From assembly GCF_024586455.1 (NCBI RefSeq), contig NC_065923.1, forward strand, positions 66,499,076 through 66,563,075: a stretch of 64,000 nucleotides of DNA, read 5' to 3'. The notes under the pieces were generated by a model. The model did not search any database. It was not told the DNA's origin and was given only the letters and a program-made list of their open reading frames with translations. The stretch comes from Bactrocera neohumeralis (lineage: Eukaryota > Arthropoda > Insecta > Diptera > Tephritidae). How positions within the stretch are numbered: the stretch's first letter is position 1; each line of letters opens with the position of its first letter. Shown in pieces: positions 45,666 through 57,490 of the stretch. Position numbers and translations under genes: made by a program.

Positions 45666-47589
45666 CCCATGTCTAACATACGTTTGCTGTCTCAGCTTCT
45701 CTTTTGAAGACATTTCAAGGAACTTCAAATTGGTATGAACGAAGTTGTCATTATTGTAGACTACAGTTATAAACATCGAACTCATATATCGATTCAAAGT
45801 TTTCGATACCTAAAACAATTAAAGTAGGACTGTCTCAATTTGATAATAATGAAGCGAAATTTAGTTGACATCCGTGGATCAATAAAAATGAAGTATCAAT
45901 TTCTCAAAAGATCCTTTATAGTGACCTGAAGAAAGAAAATTGTACTATTCTCTCAGATTTTCTATATTTTTGGTAGTTAAATGAATTTGAGCAACTAAAC
46001 TAAGACGATTCCTGCTTTAATGCTTTGAAAATGGCTGGTTTTTCTACTTTTTCTTCTATTTGATGCATGTAATTTTCCGGCATAGAATGTTCATATCCTT
46101 CTATTGATTGTTTTCCTTCTCTTCACACACTTTTACATACCAAAATTATTTGTTTTTCTGCCATTATAAATTCATTTCTGTGGTAGTTTTTCGAATTGCT
46201 TTTCGCTGATTCAAGCTTTTGCTTAAATTTCGTGCGCTACATTTCTATTCACGAACAGAATCAATGTTTTTTCTGAATATTATTTCACTACGCTGCATAA
46301 ATTGTCTGCCCTTTCTTTAGTTATACAGTTCGTAGATACTTTTTCCATATTTTCTATCACAACACACACACACACATATTTGAATAAACATGCAAATGGC
46401 ACCCCTTTTACAAATGCTCTGCAACCCTTTCACTCGATTTGTTTTGATTTGGGTTCAATCAACACACACGCGGCAACTAACTGTGTTGCTACGGAAGATG
46501 CCATTTTTTTCCAACCATAACAATATCTCTTTGGCATTACACGTGCTGTACTGCAGCAAGTGACCGAAAAATTTATTCAGCATCTGTCAGTTTATTGATA
46601 CAATTTTCCAGCAACAGCTGTTGCATTAACAACGCTCCTAATTGAATCAATTGTGGCAAGCATCGATCAAAGCTGTGGTCATTTGCAAAGCAGACGCTTT
46701 TTGCTGGCAATTATAATGTAATAATGTTAACTTAATAAAGAATTAACTGCTGGAGAGTTCGATAACTTTTGGCCGACGGGTGAAGTGACTTTTCTGCGCG
46801 GAGCACGGATCAATGACCTTAATACTCTAATAATTTAAAAAAAAAAAATTCTTTTAATGATTGAAACCTTTTTTATTTCTCCTTTATAACGCACAACAAA
46901 ACTTTAAATCCAATAAATACCGAAATGTCATAAATAAATCACCGCTATAAGTCGTTACTCATACGCCGTGGCGTCATGCGTGAAGCGCTAGTTTTACACC
47001 ATAAAAATTAACAAAAATTAAGTGGAAAAATTGAGGCATGCAATTTGTTTAACGACATGCAACAAGAAGCAAAACTACGTGAAGTGAATAATGGAAAATA
47101 TAAGAAGGTTAAAAGTCGCCATGAGACGCACGAGTCAAAATATAAGCAAACGAAAAATACGCAATATATAAGTCAGAGAAAATGCGAGGTATAAATATGC
47201 AGAAAGTGCTTGAAACAACGGAAAGTCAGCATGTGCTTGCATAAATTTCATAATACAGGGTGTTACAAAGGCTAAATTGCATAAATTCTACACTGTTTGC
47301 GGGAGAGAAATATAATTTTGAAAAATTATTGAACGCAATTGAAGTGAAATGATTATTTTCAATTAAATGAGTTTTAAATATGACATGTTTGAGGCTCAAC
47401 AAGCGCTTTTCTACATAAAAATTCTTGATATGATGCTGCTCCTTCTGCATTTGCATTTCTTATCACCATTTTTCGTAAATTACGAACCTTTCGTGGAGCC
47501 TTCCGATTTTCGAAACAAGTAAGAAGAAATAGAGAGTCGATGAGCGAAGCTTTAATACGCTAAACCTAACCTACTTCCAACTCCAAACT
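45666..47589. other. Noncoding stretch with motif copy
   Basis: No supported gene. An (AC)n run at about 46360-46377. TACTCATACGCCGTGGC at 46956-46972 is an exact copy of the 18108 site. Confidence 0.55.
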
Positions 47590-48640
47590 CTCTCATGGAA
47601 CCACCATTTAAGTCTGTGGACGCCTAATCTGCTGTATATATCCTAGTCTTGTTATGATTGAGGCTGACGCTTTGCTAACAGCTTTCCAGTTCTCAGGGGA
47701 CTGGCACATGAGTGTCGTCAAATTTTCCACCGTAAAACTACCTCCGAGTTTAGTTTTAAGTTTTTCTCTTCTACTTAAAAAGCAAGGGCAGTAAAATAAT
47801 ACATACTCAGAGTCTTCAAAGCACTCTGAATCCGTCGAACAATTCGGACTAATGTCTTGTTGGAATCTGTACAGGTAGCTTCTAAAGCACCCATGTCCAC
47901 TTAGTATTTGGGTTAGGTGGAAATCCAGGTCTCCATATTTTCTATCTATCCACGAATGGTTGTTCGGTATCAATGTTCTTTGTGTGAGGTCTGCCACCGC
48001 TGCTGCCATATTGTTAAGCTTTTTACTATCTCTTCTCTTTTAGTCCCTATATAGGCTCTGATAACTTGTATTCCCCCTAGTATTTGTCACCCTGGATGTC
48101 AATGGGCATCATACTGGCTACTACTTCAACAGCATCACTTGGTATTGTTCAAAAAGCACTGATAACTCCTAGTGCCGACAGCCTGTGCACTGTGCTTATT
48201 TGTCTGGCATATGCTTTAATGCCTAGCGCCTGGATCCATATTGAAGCCGCATATAACACAACTGTTCTCATTGCCTTTGCAAGTAAAAATCCCCGGCTAG
48301 AACGCACGAAGCCGTGAATGAATCTCACACACCCCTATGCTAAGAGATAAACTTTCCTATAATTTTCTAGTACTTATGAGCAATAATTCTGTCTTTTGGT
48401 CAGTCAGTTCTAAACTCATTGAGAAGAACTGCCTATGCACTCATTGCATGTGCTCCGGAGATCATCTGGGTGTTTGGCCATTGCTACCACAATAAGGTCG
48501 GCTGCGTAAGCAATTAATTTAACGGCTTTGGATTGGTGTCTCCTTAGCACCCAATCATACATTAGGTTTCATAGAAAGGGACCTAAGACCGCGTCTTGCT
48601 GTACTTCACTCGAAATAGAGTTTAAATGTGCTTTTCAATA
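47590..48640 (-). mobile_element. R1-type LINE relic, RT palm to C-terminus
   Basis: Minus strand. It starts with VLGPFL*NLMYDWVLRRHQS K-type palm sequence (about 48590-48530), then LIAYAADLIVVAMAKHPDDL RSTCNE, where the YADD box has become YAAD (48509-48493), WL...DQKTELLLIS, VVLYAASIWIQALGIKAYAR and QISTVHRLSALGVISAF (about 48265-48150). The tail end is an open 133-codon frame (48009-47608): HLTQILSGHGCFRSYLYRF, C-x(5)-C, FYCPCFLSRREKLKTKLGGS F, and LTTLMCQSPENWKAVSKASA. It is followed by a 3' UTR matching the 24.5 and 35.5 kb copies. RT is dead by stops and the YAAD change. Confidence 0.85.
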
Positions 48641-50639
48641 TATACAGTTTTTATATTTCTGTGTTGTCCAAGGACTTACAAGGGTAACTAAATTTTTAAT
48701 TCGGCTCCGATAGACAGCAGGATTATGAAAGAAGCTATTTCTTTTGAGAAACAAAATTTTGAAGTATAAAACAACCGAACCACCCTTTAGCCATTACGCT
48801 GTGAATTTTCTCCAACAATTACAACAAACTTCATAGCACAACTGCGTCCACAAACATGCCAACTAAAGCGTGTCAGCAGTGCAAGGATTCAGCGTGCAAT
48901 AACAAACTGCCACAGTGTATAGTATATTTGCATTGTGGATTGCTTTTTCGTATTTGCACTTGTCTGGCATGTAGGCCAGAGAAATGGAACGCAGTCACGG
49001 GTGCGGTGGTCAATGGTCACTTCCTTTTCAACAGCACACAACTCATATACAAACTTATATTGCAACCAGACTGTGACTTGCTCTACGAAAATGGTCATTT
49101 TTATCAACGTCATCATCATTATCATCATCATCATGGTCATCATTATAATGTTCTTCATTGCCACGCATGTTTTCATGCTCGCCTCTTATCAATGCACAAA
49201 CGGGCATCGCTCACTGTCCATTATGCCGTGTTTGCCAACACCAACAACCAACAGTAATGCTTAATTTCCGTTTCCTTCAATTTCATGCGCAATTTTCCTT
49301 CTTTGTTTACCTGTGTATGTGTTGTTTTTTACTTTATTTTATTTTTTAATTTTATATTCCACTTTTTAACGACCGTTCTCTTTTGTGTATATTTGTATGA
49401 ATGTGTGTTTGCTTAACGGTTCTTGTTGACTCATGAAGCATTCTCCACATTTCAAGCCGATATTTTTAATAATGAAATATTTTGTTCATTTTGAAATAAG
49501 CTGGCATATAGTAATTCCGTTTGTGTATGTCAATTGAAAGCTCATACGGGTCTCTGTAAAATTGCTTTGTTGTTGCCTTTTATTATGTTTACCCATTTCA
49601 TTATGCTTCTTTGCCTTTGAAGCATATAAAAAGCAGGCTAAAGTATTTCTTCATTAAAACCAGTTGAAGCAAATAAACCAAATTTCAATGAGGGTATTTT
49701 ATTTGTGTGATTTTCATACACAAGCAATCTCGGGTACACTTTCTGACTTTTAAGTTTTTTTTCAAGGCATCAGTTTTGCTAATAGTAATAAAGGTCTGTA
49801 TGTAAGTTATTTGATTTTACATATTCGTACTAAAATACCATAAATAAGAATTGAGAATAAGCACTTCGTCATGTTTCCTATATTCCATTTGTGATACTTA
49901 ATCTATGTCAAAATTCAAAATTTCGAACTCAAATCATAACGTATCATAAGTTATAGATAATTTCAAAAAAGGTTCTCTATCGATCACTCATTGTAAGCTT
50001 CTTCTAAAAACGCTTGAATTGTGAATTATACCTGAAACCAAACCCAATCCATTTTTGTTTCTAGAAATCTGAGACTTTCTCTGCCGGATTCGAGTCTGTA
50101 TGACGACATGCATCGACATATGTCTATATATGTAATTAAAGACTCAAATCCCAGAAAGCCACTATTCGCTATTTGATGGTAATCCAACTTAAAAACTTGA
50201 CTTTACATGTCTGACATGATAATTTATGACTAGAAAAGTCCACTGAAGTTCTATTGTAGTCTCAAAGCTTTAGAATGATTATTTTTCTACTTATAGTTAA
50301 TATTAACTGCTACAAGAGAGAATATAAATAGATTATCTATGCCACTTTTCATTCATTAAAAACTTTTTCTAAAAACAGAGAGTCAGTCGTTATTGTCATA
50401 TGGCTGATTTTTCTTCAAATTTTATCCCAATACGCTAAGAGACGGCCTAACTCGATTTTAATGCCAATATTCATAAATGAAATATGTTGAATTTCGTGCC
50501 TTAATATGGAGAAAACTTCAGACGAAAGGCATTCTATTTGGTGGATGTTTATTGTGAACTTTAGGTTTGGAAGAACATCCTTAGTGGCCAAAGACGTTTG
50601 AAGATGATGAGCCGAAAGCAAGCCAAGAGACGTTAAAAG
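48641..50639. other. Noncoding stretch
   Basis: No supported gene. A (CAT)n microsatellite at about 49107-49146 produces a His-run ORF on the plus strand and a Met/Ile-run ORF on the minus strand. The rest is AT-rich. Confidence 0.55.
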
Positions 50640-51560
50640 ACGATTTTGGGTTTCAGAAGTGATTCTCGAACGCTACAAATATTGCTCAGATCTTCCCCTT
50701 CCGATGGGTTTTTCAATAGGAACGCTACACAAGTAGACCGATAGGGACAGCAAACTACGCTATATTTTTTCTCGTTCTTTTGGCAATTCTTTCAGTAAGG
50801 TTTGCCATTTCATTATGGAAAGATATACAATAAAGCGTCTAGTGAAAAAATTTGTATCCATAGCTACAACTTGAAAATGTTCCGGATTTTCATCGAAAAA
50901 TCATCTTAAGCGATGGGGCTCATTTCTGGCTAAATGTCTTCGTCAGTAAGCAAAATATGCGTTATTTGTCAGGAAGCATTCCACATGTACTCAATGAGTC
51001 ACCAATGCATCCTAAATTACGGTTTGGTGCGGTTTATGAGCCGTACTTCTTCCGTGATGGTCAGGACCGGCACGTTACTGTAAATGGGAATCGCTACCCC
51101 TCAATGATTGCCGAATATTTTTGGCCCGAATGATATAGACTTGTACAATATGTGGTTCTAACAGGACGGCGCCACAAGCCACTCAGCGAATGTCACAACC
51201 GATTTATTTAAAACCAAATTTGGTGAACGGGTTACCTCACGAAATGTCCCAGTCAATTGGCCGCATCGGTCATGCGATTTGACACCGTTAGACTTTTTAA
51301 TGTGAGGTTACGTCAAGTGTGTGGTCTATGCCAACAATCCAGCGACGGTTGATAAACTTCGTACGAATATCGAACGTGAAATTACAGCAGTATCGCCCGA
51401 TTTAAGCTTGAAACCTGGCCATGCAAAAGAAATCAAGTTCCATATACAATATCATCGAATGTACTTTCACAGGAATGAAGAATTTCATTGATATCCCGAA
51501 CCGATTTTTGTTTTATTAAAAAAAAAAACTTTTGTAGCCCCATGAAAAACCCGTTATTTG
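50640..51560 (+). mobile_element. Tc1/mariner-type transposase relic
   Basis: Plus strand: DFHRKIILSDGAHFWLNVFV SKQNMRYLSG (50889-50980, first Asp block), PHVLNESPMHPKLRFGAVYE PYFFRDGQDRHVTVNGNRYP SMIAEYFWPE (50985-51130), then a frameshift into NMWF*QDGATSHSANV-like and TKFGERVTSRNVPVNWPHRS CDLTPLDFL*-like (second and third Asp blocks, in other frames), YVKCVVYANNPATVDKLRTN IEREI, and ...HAKEIKFHIQYH (51420-51450). Several stops and frameshifts, but all blocks are present, so it is the most complete copy of this group. Confidence 0.85.
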
Positions 51561-53029
51561 TCGTGGTCGATGAAGAACACCCTCTTTGAAATACGGGTCT
51601 CATCCGAACGAGCCGCCATCTAAACCTTTTCCAGCGTTTCCTGTTGTCAATTTTGTTGTGGCAGACATTGGTGATGAAATTTAAGAGTAAACGAAACAAT
51701 ATATTATATGTATTTATAAATAAAAATGTAAAATATAAATGACAGTATTCATTTTAAGTGGCTTTGTGACTCAAAAATTAGTAGGGTTACCAGGCGTGTC
51801 ATTGCCAAATGTGTGATTGACTTAAGACTTTTAAGTAACATACCAAAAACATAAGTGAAAATGGTAAAAAAAATCGCGTCAGCACTGGAACTTCTTCTCA
51901 GAGATATATATTTTCAATTATTGAAAAACAACAACACAATTCGTATAAACTATATGCCTTAATTTTGCTTACAACATTGCCCACAATCCAGGTGCGACTT
52001 TTATTTACATTCATTTGCCAAATCTAATTTTCATTAAAAAAATATTTATTTGCAAAATTTATGCGATATTTACCATAAATTTTAGCTATCAAAGCACCGC
52101 TACACGCCGATAAAGCGGAACGAAGTATTTACAATGCGGCCAATGAGTGTAGGCTGTTTAATATTCCGCAAGTATTTAGCCTCAGCGCTCACACTCTCTG
52201 CCATTTGCGCATATAATTGGGTCAACAGAGATTTATACACATAATATTGACGTTTAAATGCGGTAAATTTATGGTAATTATAAACGATAAATCTTTATTA
52301 AATTGCCGAGGTTGACCGTGTATGAGTAAAAGGTGTATAAAGGTGGACCAAAGTGAATACTAATGACTGGCACCCCGATAAAAAAAGTAATTTTGAAAGT
52401 CAAACACGTATAGATAAGCACAAAACAGAATGGAAACAAAAAAACTTTAAAATTATAAACTCTCAACATTATTTAGAATTTTTTTCAACCCAAAAACGCA
52501 TTTTCCACTGACTTTCATCATTACATCCGCATTTATTTGCACAACAACTCCATCCTCTTTTATGTAGCAAGCACCAAACACATTTACGTTGTTTGTGTGT
52601 GCGAAGCCGAAATTTATTTAACCGCAATTACTTGGTGCTGCTGCCTGGCCCACCAACTCGAACACACACCCGCTTAGTCCCCATGGTTTTCGCTCAGTAC
52701 TAATTTATGCCCAGCGGTGCGTATGAGTAATACAGTTACCGACGGAGTTCACAGCATTATAAATGTGGTACATACATATGTACCTACATGGACGCATATG
52801 CGAGTCTGAGTAGATTGGTTTGTATTTGCTTATTTGACTAAATGTGAGGCAAATACATATTAGTAATGTAATTAGACGTAATTAATATTGCATTTAGCGT
52901 GAAGGAGCAAACGCTAATGGCGGTTAAAGTTCAACAGTATTGAAATGTTGTGCTGAATATTTTGAGTTCTGGAGTTAAAGATAGAAATAGATATTTTATT
53001 ATTAGATTTAAGTAAATGTTTATAAATCG
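51561..53029. other. Noncoding stretch with motif copy
   Basis: No supported gene. The minus-strand ORF at 51433-51699 mostly overlaps transposon debris. A reverse copy of the recurrent core (GCGTATGAGTAA) lies at 52719-52730. Confidence 0.5.
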
Positions 53030-53330
53030 GCTCATTGACTCATTACTTACAAGGACAAAGGAGGAATTCTTTAAGTACAGTGGTCCAATCGTTCGGAGAT
53101 TATACTGTTGCTAGTATAATAATATATGCCAAATTTTATGAAGATAATTTGTCAAATAATTTTTTTTTCTTACAAGGGCCTGACGGAGTAAAGCACTTGT
53201 GCAAAATATCTGATCGACATCACTACAGCCGAGGAATTATTTTGCGTATATACAGGCTGAGTAACAGATAAATGGACACAACTAAATCGACTCATCGTCA
53301 CACACTGATAACTCAGCTCTACAAAAACAA
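53030..53330 (+). repeat. Dispersed fly repeat fragment
   Basis: CAGTGGTCCAATCGTTCGGA, ATATATGCCAAATTTTATGA, ATCTGATCGACATCACTACA and ATGGACACAACTAAATCGAC TCA. These blocks form the reverse orientation of the family seen at 12.4 kb. The 78-codon ORF is incidental. Confidence 0.5.
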
Positions 53331-53349
53331 TTTTTTTAGTATGGAAAAT

Positions 53350-53690
53350 ATTGAAAAGTGGCATATTTTATGGTGCTCAAATAAGACAATTAACGCAAGA
53401 TACTGATTATGTTAAGGTTTTGAAAATTGAAGCTTGGAAAAGGTTTGTATTAATAGTCGAAAATTTCCTAAAGAACCGACTTGGCAATTACAAAATTATG
53501 AAGAAATTGCGCAGAATCTGCTGCAGACTCTTGGTGCAAATTTGAGTATCAAGTTAGTCTATCTCCTTAACCATCTAGATACATTTTCGGATAATTTGGA
53601 AATTATAGTGAGGAACAAGGAGAGCGGTTAAACTAGGTTGAACTAGTAATGGAGGAATGATATCAATGGGATTTTAAGACATTTAAGGCA
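53350..53690 (+). pseudogene. Decayed piece of an unclassified arthropod multi-copy ORF
   Basis: Two overlapping plus-strand frames together read AWKRFVLIVENFLK then LQNYEEIAQNLLQTLGANLS IKLVYLLNHLDTFSDNLE, followed in a third frame by SEEQGERLN and VMEE*YQWDFK (about 53606-53680). I recognise the pattern lGa.MS.K.H.L..HLd.FP.N.G..SeEqGER.hQD....E.RYQG.W from predicted insect proteins that occur in many copies and behave like mobile-element ORFs. I do not know their function or transposon class. At least two frameshifts and a stop; clearly dead. It is flanked by a dispersed repeat on the left. Confidence 0.6.
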
Positions 53691-53878
53691 TTGTATTCAA
53701 ATTTAACGTACGTTTTCAATATTTGTCTTCCTATTTACTTCGATGCCACCTTATTTTTTAAAGCAAAACTGGCATTGCAAAGATTTCAGTAATATTTTTC
53801 ATGTCTTCTGGATTTTTGTAGAGTAAAATGAAAATAAGCTAGAGTAAATCTTACAAAACTATTGACAGTTTGATGAAT
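53691..53878. other. Short noncoding spacer
   Basis: AT-rich, no feature. Confidence 0.5.
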
Positions 53879-54960
53879 TGTGGGTGATCCATCACGAGGT
53901 CCCTTACTTCTTTAAAGAAAAAACACAGAAGCTTCAAATGTAATGGGGGATGTTTATTATCATTTGAAAGAACATTCTTTGGCATTTATTTTTTGACAAC
54001 TACCTCTTTCAAATATTGGCCGCGGTACGTCTCAGATAATTCATCCTTTGAGTCAAATTTTCGCTGTATGAGGTGTGATATCACACGATCTTGCTGGAAA
54101 ACGTAAAATTATCTGCTCACAGAAGTGTGCTCTCAATAAAACGACTGATTGATGCGGTGTGTGGGAAATGGCGCCGTCTTGTTGAAATCAAATGCCGTCG
54201 GGATCACGAACTTCAATTTCAAGCGTCAAATAGTCGCTTGTAATGGCACGATAACGGTCGCCATTGACGGTTACGTTTCACCGTCTTCATTTTTGAAGAA
54301 ATATGGACTGCGTACGAACCACATACCACAAACCATTGTCTTTTCTGAATGATATGGGAGCCCTTGAATGTCTACAGGTTGTTCTTTGTTACAAATGCGG
54401 CAATTTTGCTTGTTTACATACTCATTGAGCCAGAAATAAGTCTCATCGCTGAACAAAATTTGGCGCGAAAACGTTGGATCTTCATGGAAATTTTCAAGAG
54501 TCCATAGAGCGAAGCGATGTCGATTGGGAATGTCGAGCGGTTTCAGTTCTTGCACAAGCTGTATTTTGTTCGCTTTCAGTTTAAGATCTCGACGTAAAAT
54601 GTGCCAAGTTCTTGCATACTCAACTACTCTCAGCTACGACTACTATATTTGCTGCACTGTGTTCTGGACGTGATTCATTTGGTCGAATATTATCCATTAA
54701 TGAATGCTGGATCTCAAAAAGGGTGATCGTGGGGCGAATAGTATGCTCAGTAGGCCGATTATGTTGACCATAAGTTGTGCGAAGAGCGCGAAACAGAACT
54801 TCAATTGTCGTAATAAAATTGAACGTAATAAAGTTGAACGGTTTGTAAACGTTGTTCAGATGTAAGTCTTTCCATGAGTAAATGCCAAATAATACTGAAC
54901 AAAAATAACATGACAACTTGACATGACTCACGCATGATCTATCAAAAAAGTCTATAGAAA
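53879..54960 (-). mobile_element. Tc1/mariner-type transposon relic, nearly full length
   Basis: Minus strand. N-terminal HTH part open at 54931-54620 (LNNVYKPFNFI, FRALRTTYGQHNRPTEHTI, LFEIQHSLMDNIRPNES), then MQELKPLDIPNRHRFALWTL ENFHEDPTFSRQILFSDETY FWLNEYVNKQNCRICNKEQP (54555-54430, first Asp block SDETYF) and PYFFKNEDGETVTVNGDRYR AI (about 54310-54240). FQQDGAISHTPHQS (about 54185-54145) is the second Asp block; CDITPH is a remnant of the third. The left edge, GGGTGATCCATCACGAGGTC CC at 53880, matches the terminal repeat of the 11.6 kb element. Frameshifted; no functional transposase. Confidence 0.85.
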
Positions 54961-55100
54961 AAAGTACTTCTACTTAGAGCATCCGTTATATAGTAACACT
55001 GAGCTCGAACTAAAATAATATTATATATTTTTGAAAAATAAACACAATCGTATTTTCCGAACACAGAAAACGAGATAACATAAGCAGCAGCAGCAAAAAT
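54961..55100. other. Noncoding spacer
   Basis: AT-rich, no feature. Confidence 0.5.
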
Positions 55101-55103
55101 CAC

Positions 55104-55226
55104 CTGAATCCAAAAACCATTATCGCAATAAATAGCGCATGTCGATTGAAATTGAAGTCTACAAGTGCACTTAGGATACCACCTAATGAACCATCTGATG
55201 TATTGTGGTGCACTCTAAAATATCTT
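55104..55226 (-). CDS. Possible orphan exon, unknown membrane-like protein (tentative)
   Basis: On the minus strand, TTGCATATTTCGATTTAG could be an acceptor and TTTGGATTCAG followed by GTGATTTT a donor. The ~120 bases between are open in one frame: RYFRVHHNTSDGSLGGILSA then LVDFNFNRHALFIAIMVFGF. The segment LGGIL...F.RHALFIAIMVFGF resembles, loosely, the TM2-loop-TM3 region of major-facilitator transporters, but I cannot identify a family, and no neighbouring exon was found in the window. It could be a chance ORF or a relic. The 160-codon plus-strand frame here (55146-55628) lacks any domain. Confidence 0.2.
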
Positions 55227-55342
55227 CTAAATCGAAATATGCAAAAAGATATAATAGAGAGCTTGGCATTGCACCAGCAAAATATCTTAAATATTAGGAG
55301 AAAAGAAAGAAAGCATATCCACACTATCTCAACGTTTAACAA

Positions 55343-57189
55343 CTTTTTTTTCAGAAAGAGTGGTCTTTTGTCGCAGATTTGTCATTCTCCTAGAATTTAT
55401 TTTTTTAAATTGTGTAACGGTTTTTATTATAACGGTAATTATAGTTTGATCCTTAGAGAAGGCTCAGACGGAGTCAGCTTCTGGGTGACAAGAATTAAGT
55501 ATAGAATACATATGAAAGTTCAAAAGAGAAGGACTCGGAACATATATCAGCTCTTATGGGGTAAATTAGCTAATTTATATATTTTCTTTAATATTTCTTT
55601 ACTTTTGCTCTTAAATTTTAAAGCTTAAACTCAGTCAAATTTAATATCTGATAATAATTATTGATTTCTAGTATGCAATTTAATGGCAAAATAATCGATT
55701 AAACCGAGTCAAGCAACAGAAGCAAGTAATAATTTAAATTATGCGCTTAAAGATCATGCATTTGCTTTCTGTTTTGTTCAAAAGTGCAATTTGCAAATGT
55801 CTTATTTGCTTGTAATTTTCATTTACACGCACCATAAAGTTGCAAATTTGTTATTAAATATTTAATGCATGAGCAAATGAGCAGACAAGTAAACTGTCCA
55901 AACAAGTAAGCAAATAAGTGTAATGAGTAAAAGTCGAAGACAAATCCGACCAGACGAGTGGGGGCAGTCATGTTAGCGCTCTATTCGCAGACAAAAGAAC
56001 ACGCTCAGTGGGTAATGCATTGATGCCACCATATGACAGACGAGCAATAAAAGAGCACGCAAATAAAAGAAAGCAAATTACAGTAATGACCAGTTAGTGT
56101 GACGAAAATGCACATTAAATCATTGAAAAAAAATTTAGTGTTTAATAAAATCGTGATCGTGTAAGAAAATGCTATAAAATCCCCAAAAAAATATTTTTTG
56201 TAATGAAATGCGATGCTGAGCCGCAATTTAATCATATTTTGGTAGAAAAGTACGAGAGTAGTGCTTTTTTTGGCATGAATATAAATTTTTAAGGATATAT
56301 GTACGTCTTATTTAAGATGAAGAAAAAATCCTTCTTGGTCAGATGGGGTTAGTTCAAACCTAAACACCGTTGAGTCGTCAAAAACATACTTTATTGATAT
56401 AGTATTGAAATTATTGCAAAAGGTGAAAGCATTATATAGCCACGCTTGCAAAAAGGAAATATATAAAAAGATTTATTTCTGTACTCAATCAAGCTAGAAA
56501 ACTTAGAACGAAACATGCGACATCGATTTATAAATGTATCAATATACATATGTTAGTCCTCTGAAAGTCTCCCGATAATCATATGTCAAAAACTTGCTGA
56601 TAGCAATTCGATAGTCACTCGACAGTAGACATCCGACAGCAATCATCTGCCAACAGTCATTTGTCAAGCAGTCAAATGACAATAGCCATTTGAAAGACAT
56701 CTGAAAATAAACATCAGATAATTCCCATTATTTAAATTAATTGCATAATGTAAATTCGATTGCAGCCATGCATTGTAGATTGAACGAAGTCTTGGTATGT
56801 GTTTAATATATCTGAGGAAAGTACTTAAAGGGCAACAACTTATTACTCAGGGTGGCCTGCATTTAGCTATAACTTGTTTATTTCATGAGTTAGTTAGACA
56901 ATAAAATCTTATGTAAACTAGATAAATAATATTTCCAACCATCATCATAAACATTTCCAAATCTATTAAAATTTGTAAATATAAAATCCCATACGACACA
57001 GTAGCAGCATCATCAAGTTTAAAGTGCTTGGCTTACATAATTCATTGTTGATAAGCAATTTTATTACTACGTATAACATTTGTCAATAAGGGCAAAATTA
57101 AACACAAGAAACCAAAGAAGAATTATTAACATAACTTTCTACAAAACTATTCAGTTGTTCAGAATAATATGGAGTTTTCTAATAAACCA
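55343..57189. other. Noncoding stretch
   Basis: AT-rich, no supported gene; holds the tandem array annotated separately at 56572-56716. Confidence 0.55.
56572..56716 (+). repeat. Degenerate ~11-15 bp tandem array
   Basis: About ten consecutive units of the form YGACARYARTCATY: CGATAATCATATG, TGATAGCAATT, CGATAGTCACT, CGACAGTAGACATC, CGACAGCAATCATC, TGCCAACAGTCATT, TGTCAAGCAGTCAAA, TGACAATAGCCATT, TGAAAGACATC, TGAAAATAAACATC. Unit length drifts and no two units are identical, so it is old or under loose constraint. No ORF crosses it. Confidence 0.7.
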
Positions 57190-57490
57190 AAATCAAGTTT
57201 AAGGAAAAATGTTAACTTCGGTTGAACGGATACTCTATTTTGATTTATTTATTTATCTTTTTATTTATTATACACTGAAAAGTATATAAGTTTGCCGCGA
57301 TGTTTGTAATACCCAAAAGAAGTCGTCAGAGACCGTATAAAGTATATCCTAAGCTATCGGAATCAAGTGCTTATAAGGAATATTTTATAGTTATTGTATT
57401 TTTGAAGAATATTATAACTTCGATTGCACCGTGTTCAGCGCTATTTCTTGTTTTTTTAAGAAACAGAATCTCTTCATTTTTAGAGTAATA
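57190..57490 (+). repeat. Dispersed fly repeat fragment
   Basis: TTAACTTCGGTTGAACGGAT ACTCTATT on the left and CGATGTTTGTAATACCCAAA AGAAGTCGTCAGAGACCGTA TAAAGTATAT on the right are blocks of an interspersed fly repeat that often ends in a gene-like GTTAACTTCGGTTGCACCG sequence. The 62-codon ORF is incidental. Confidence 0.5.

Noticed and set aside
48856..49264. 133-codon ORF with a His run
   Set aside because: The His run comes from a (CAT)n microsatellite; no domain and the opposite strand is equally open.
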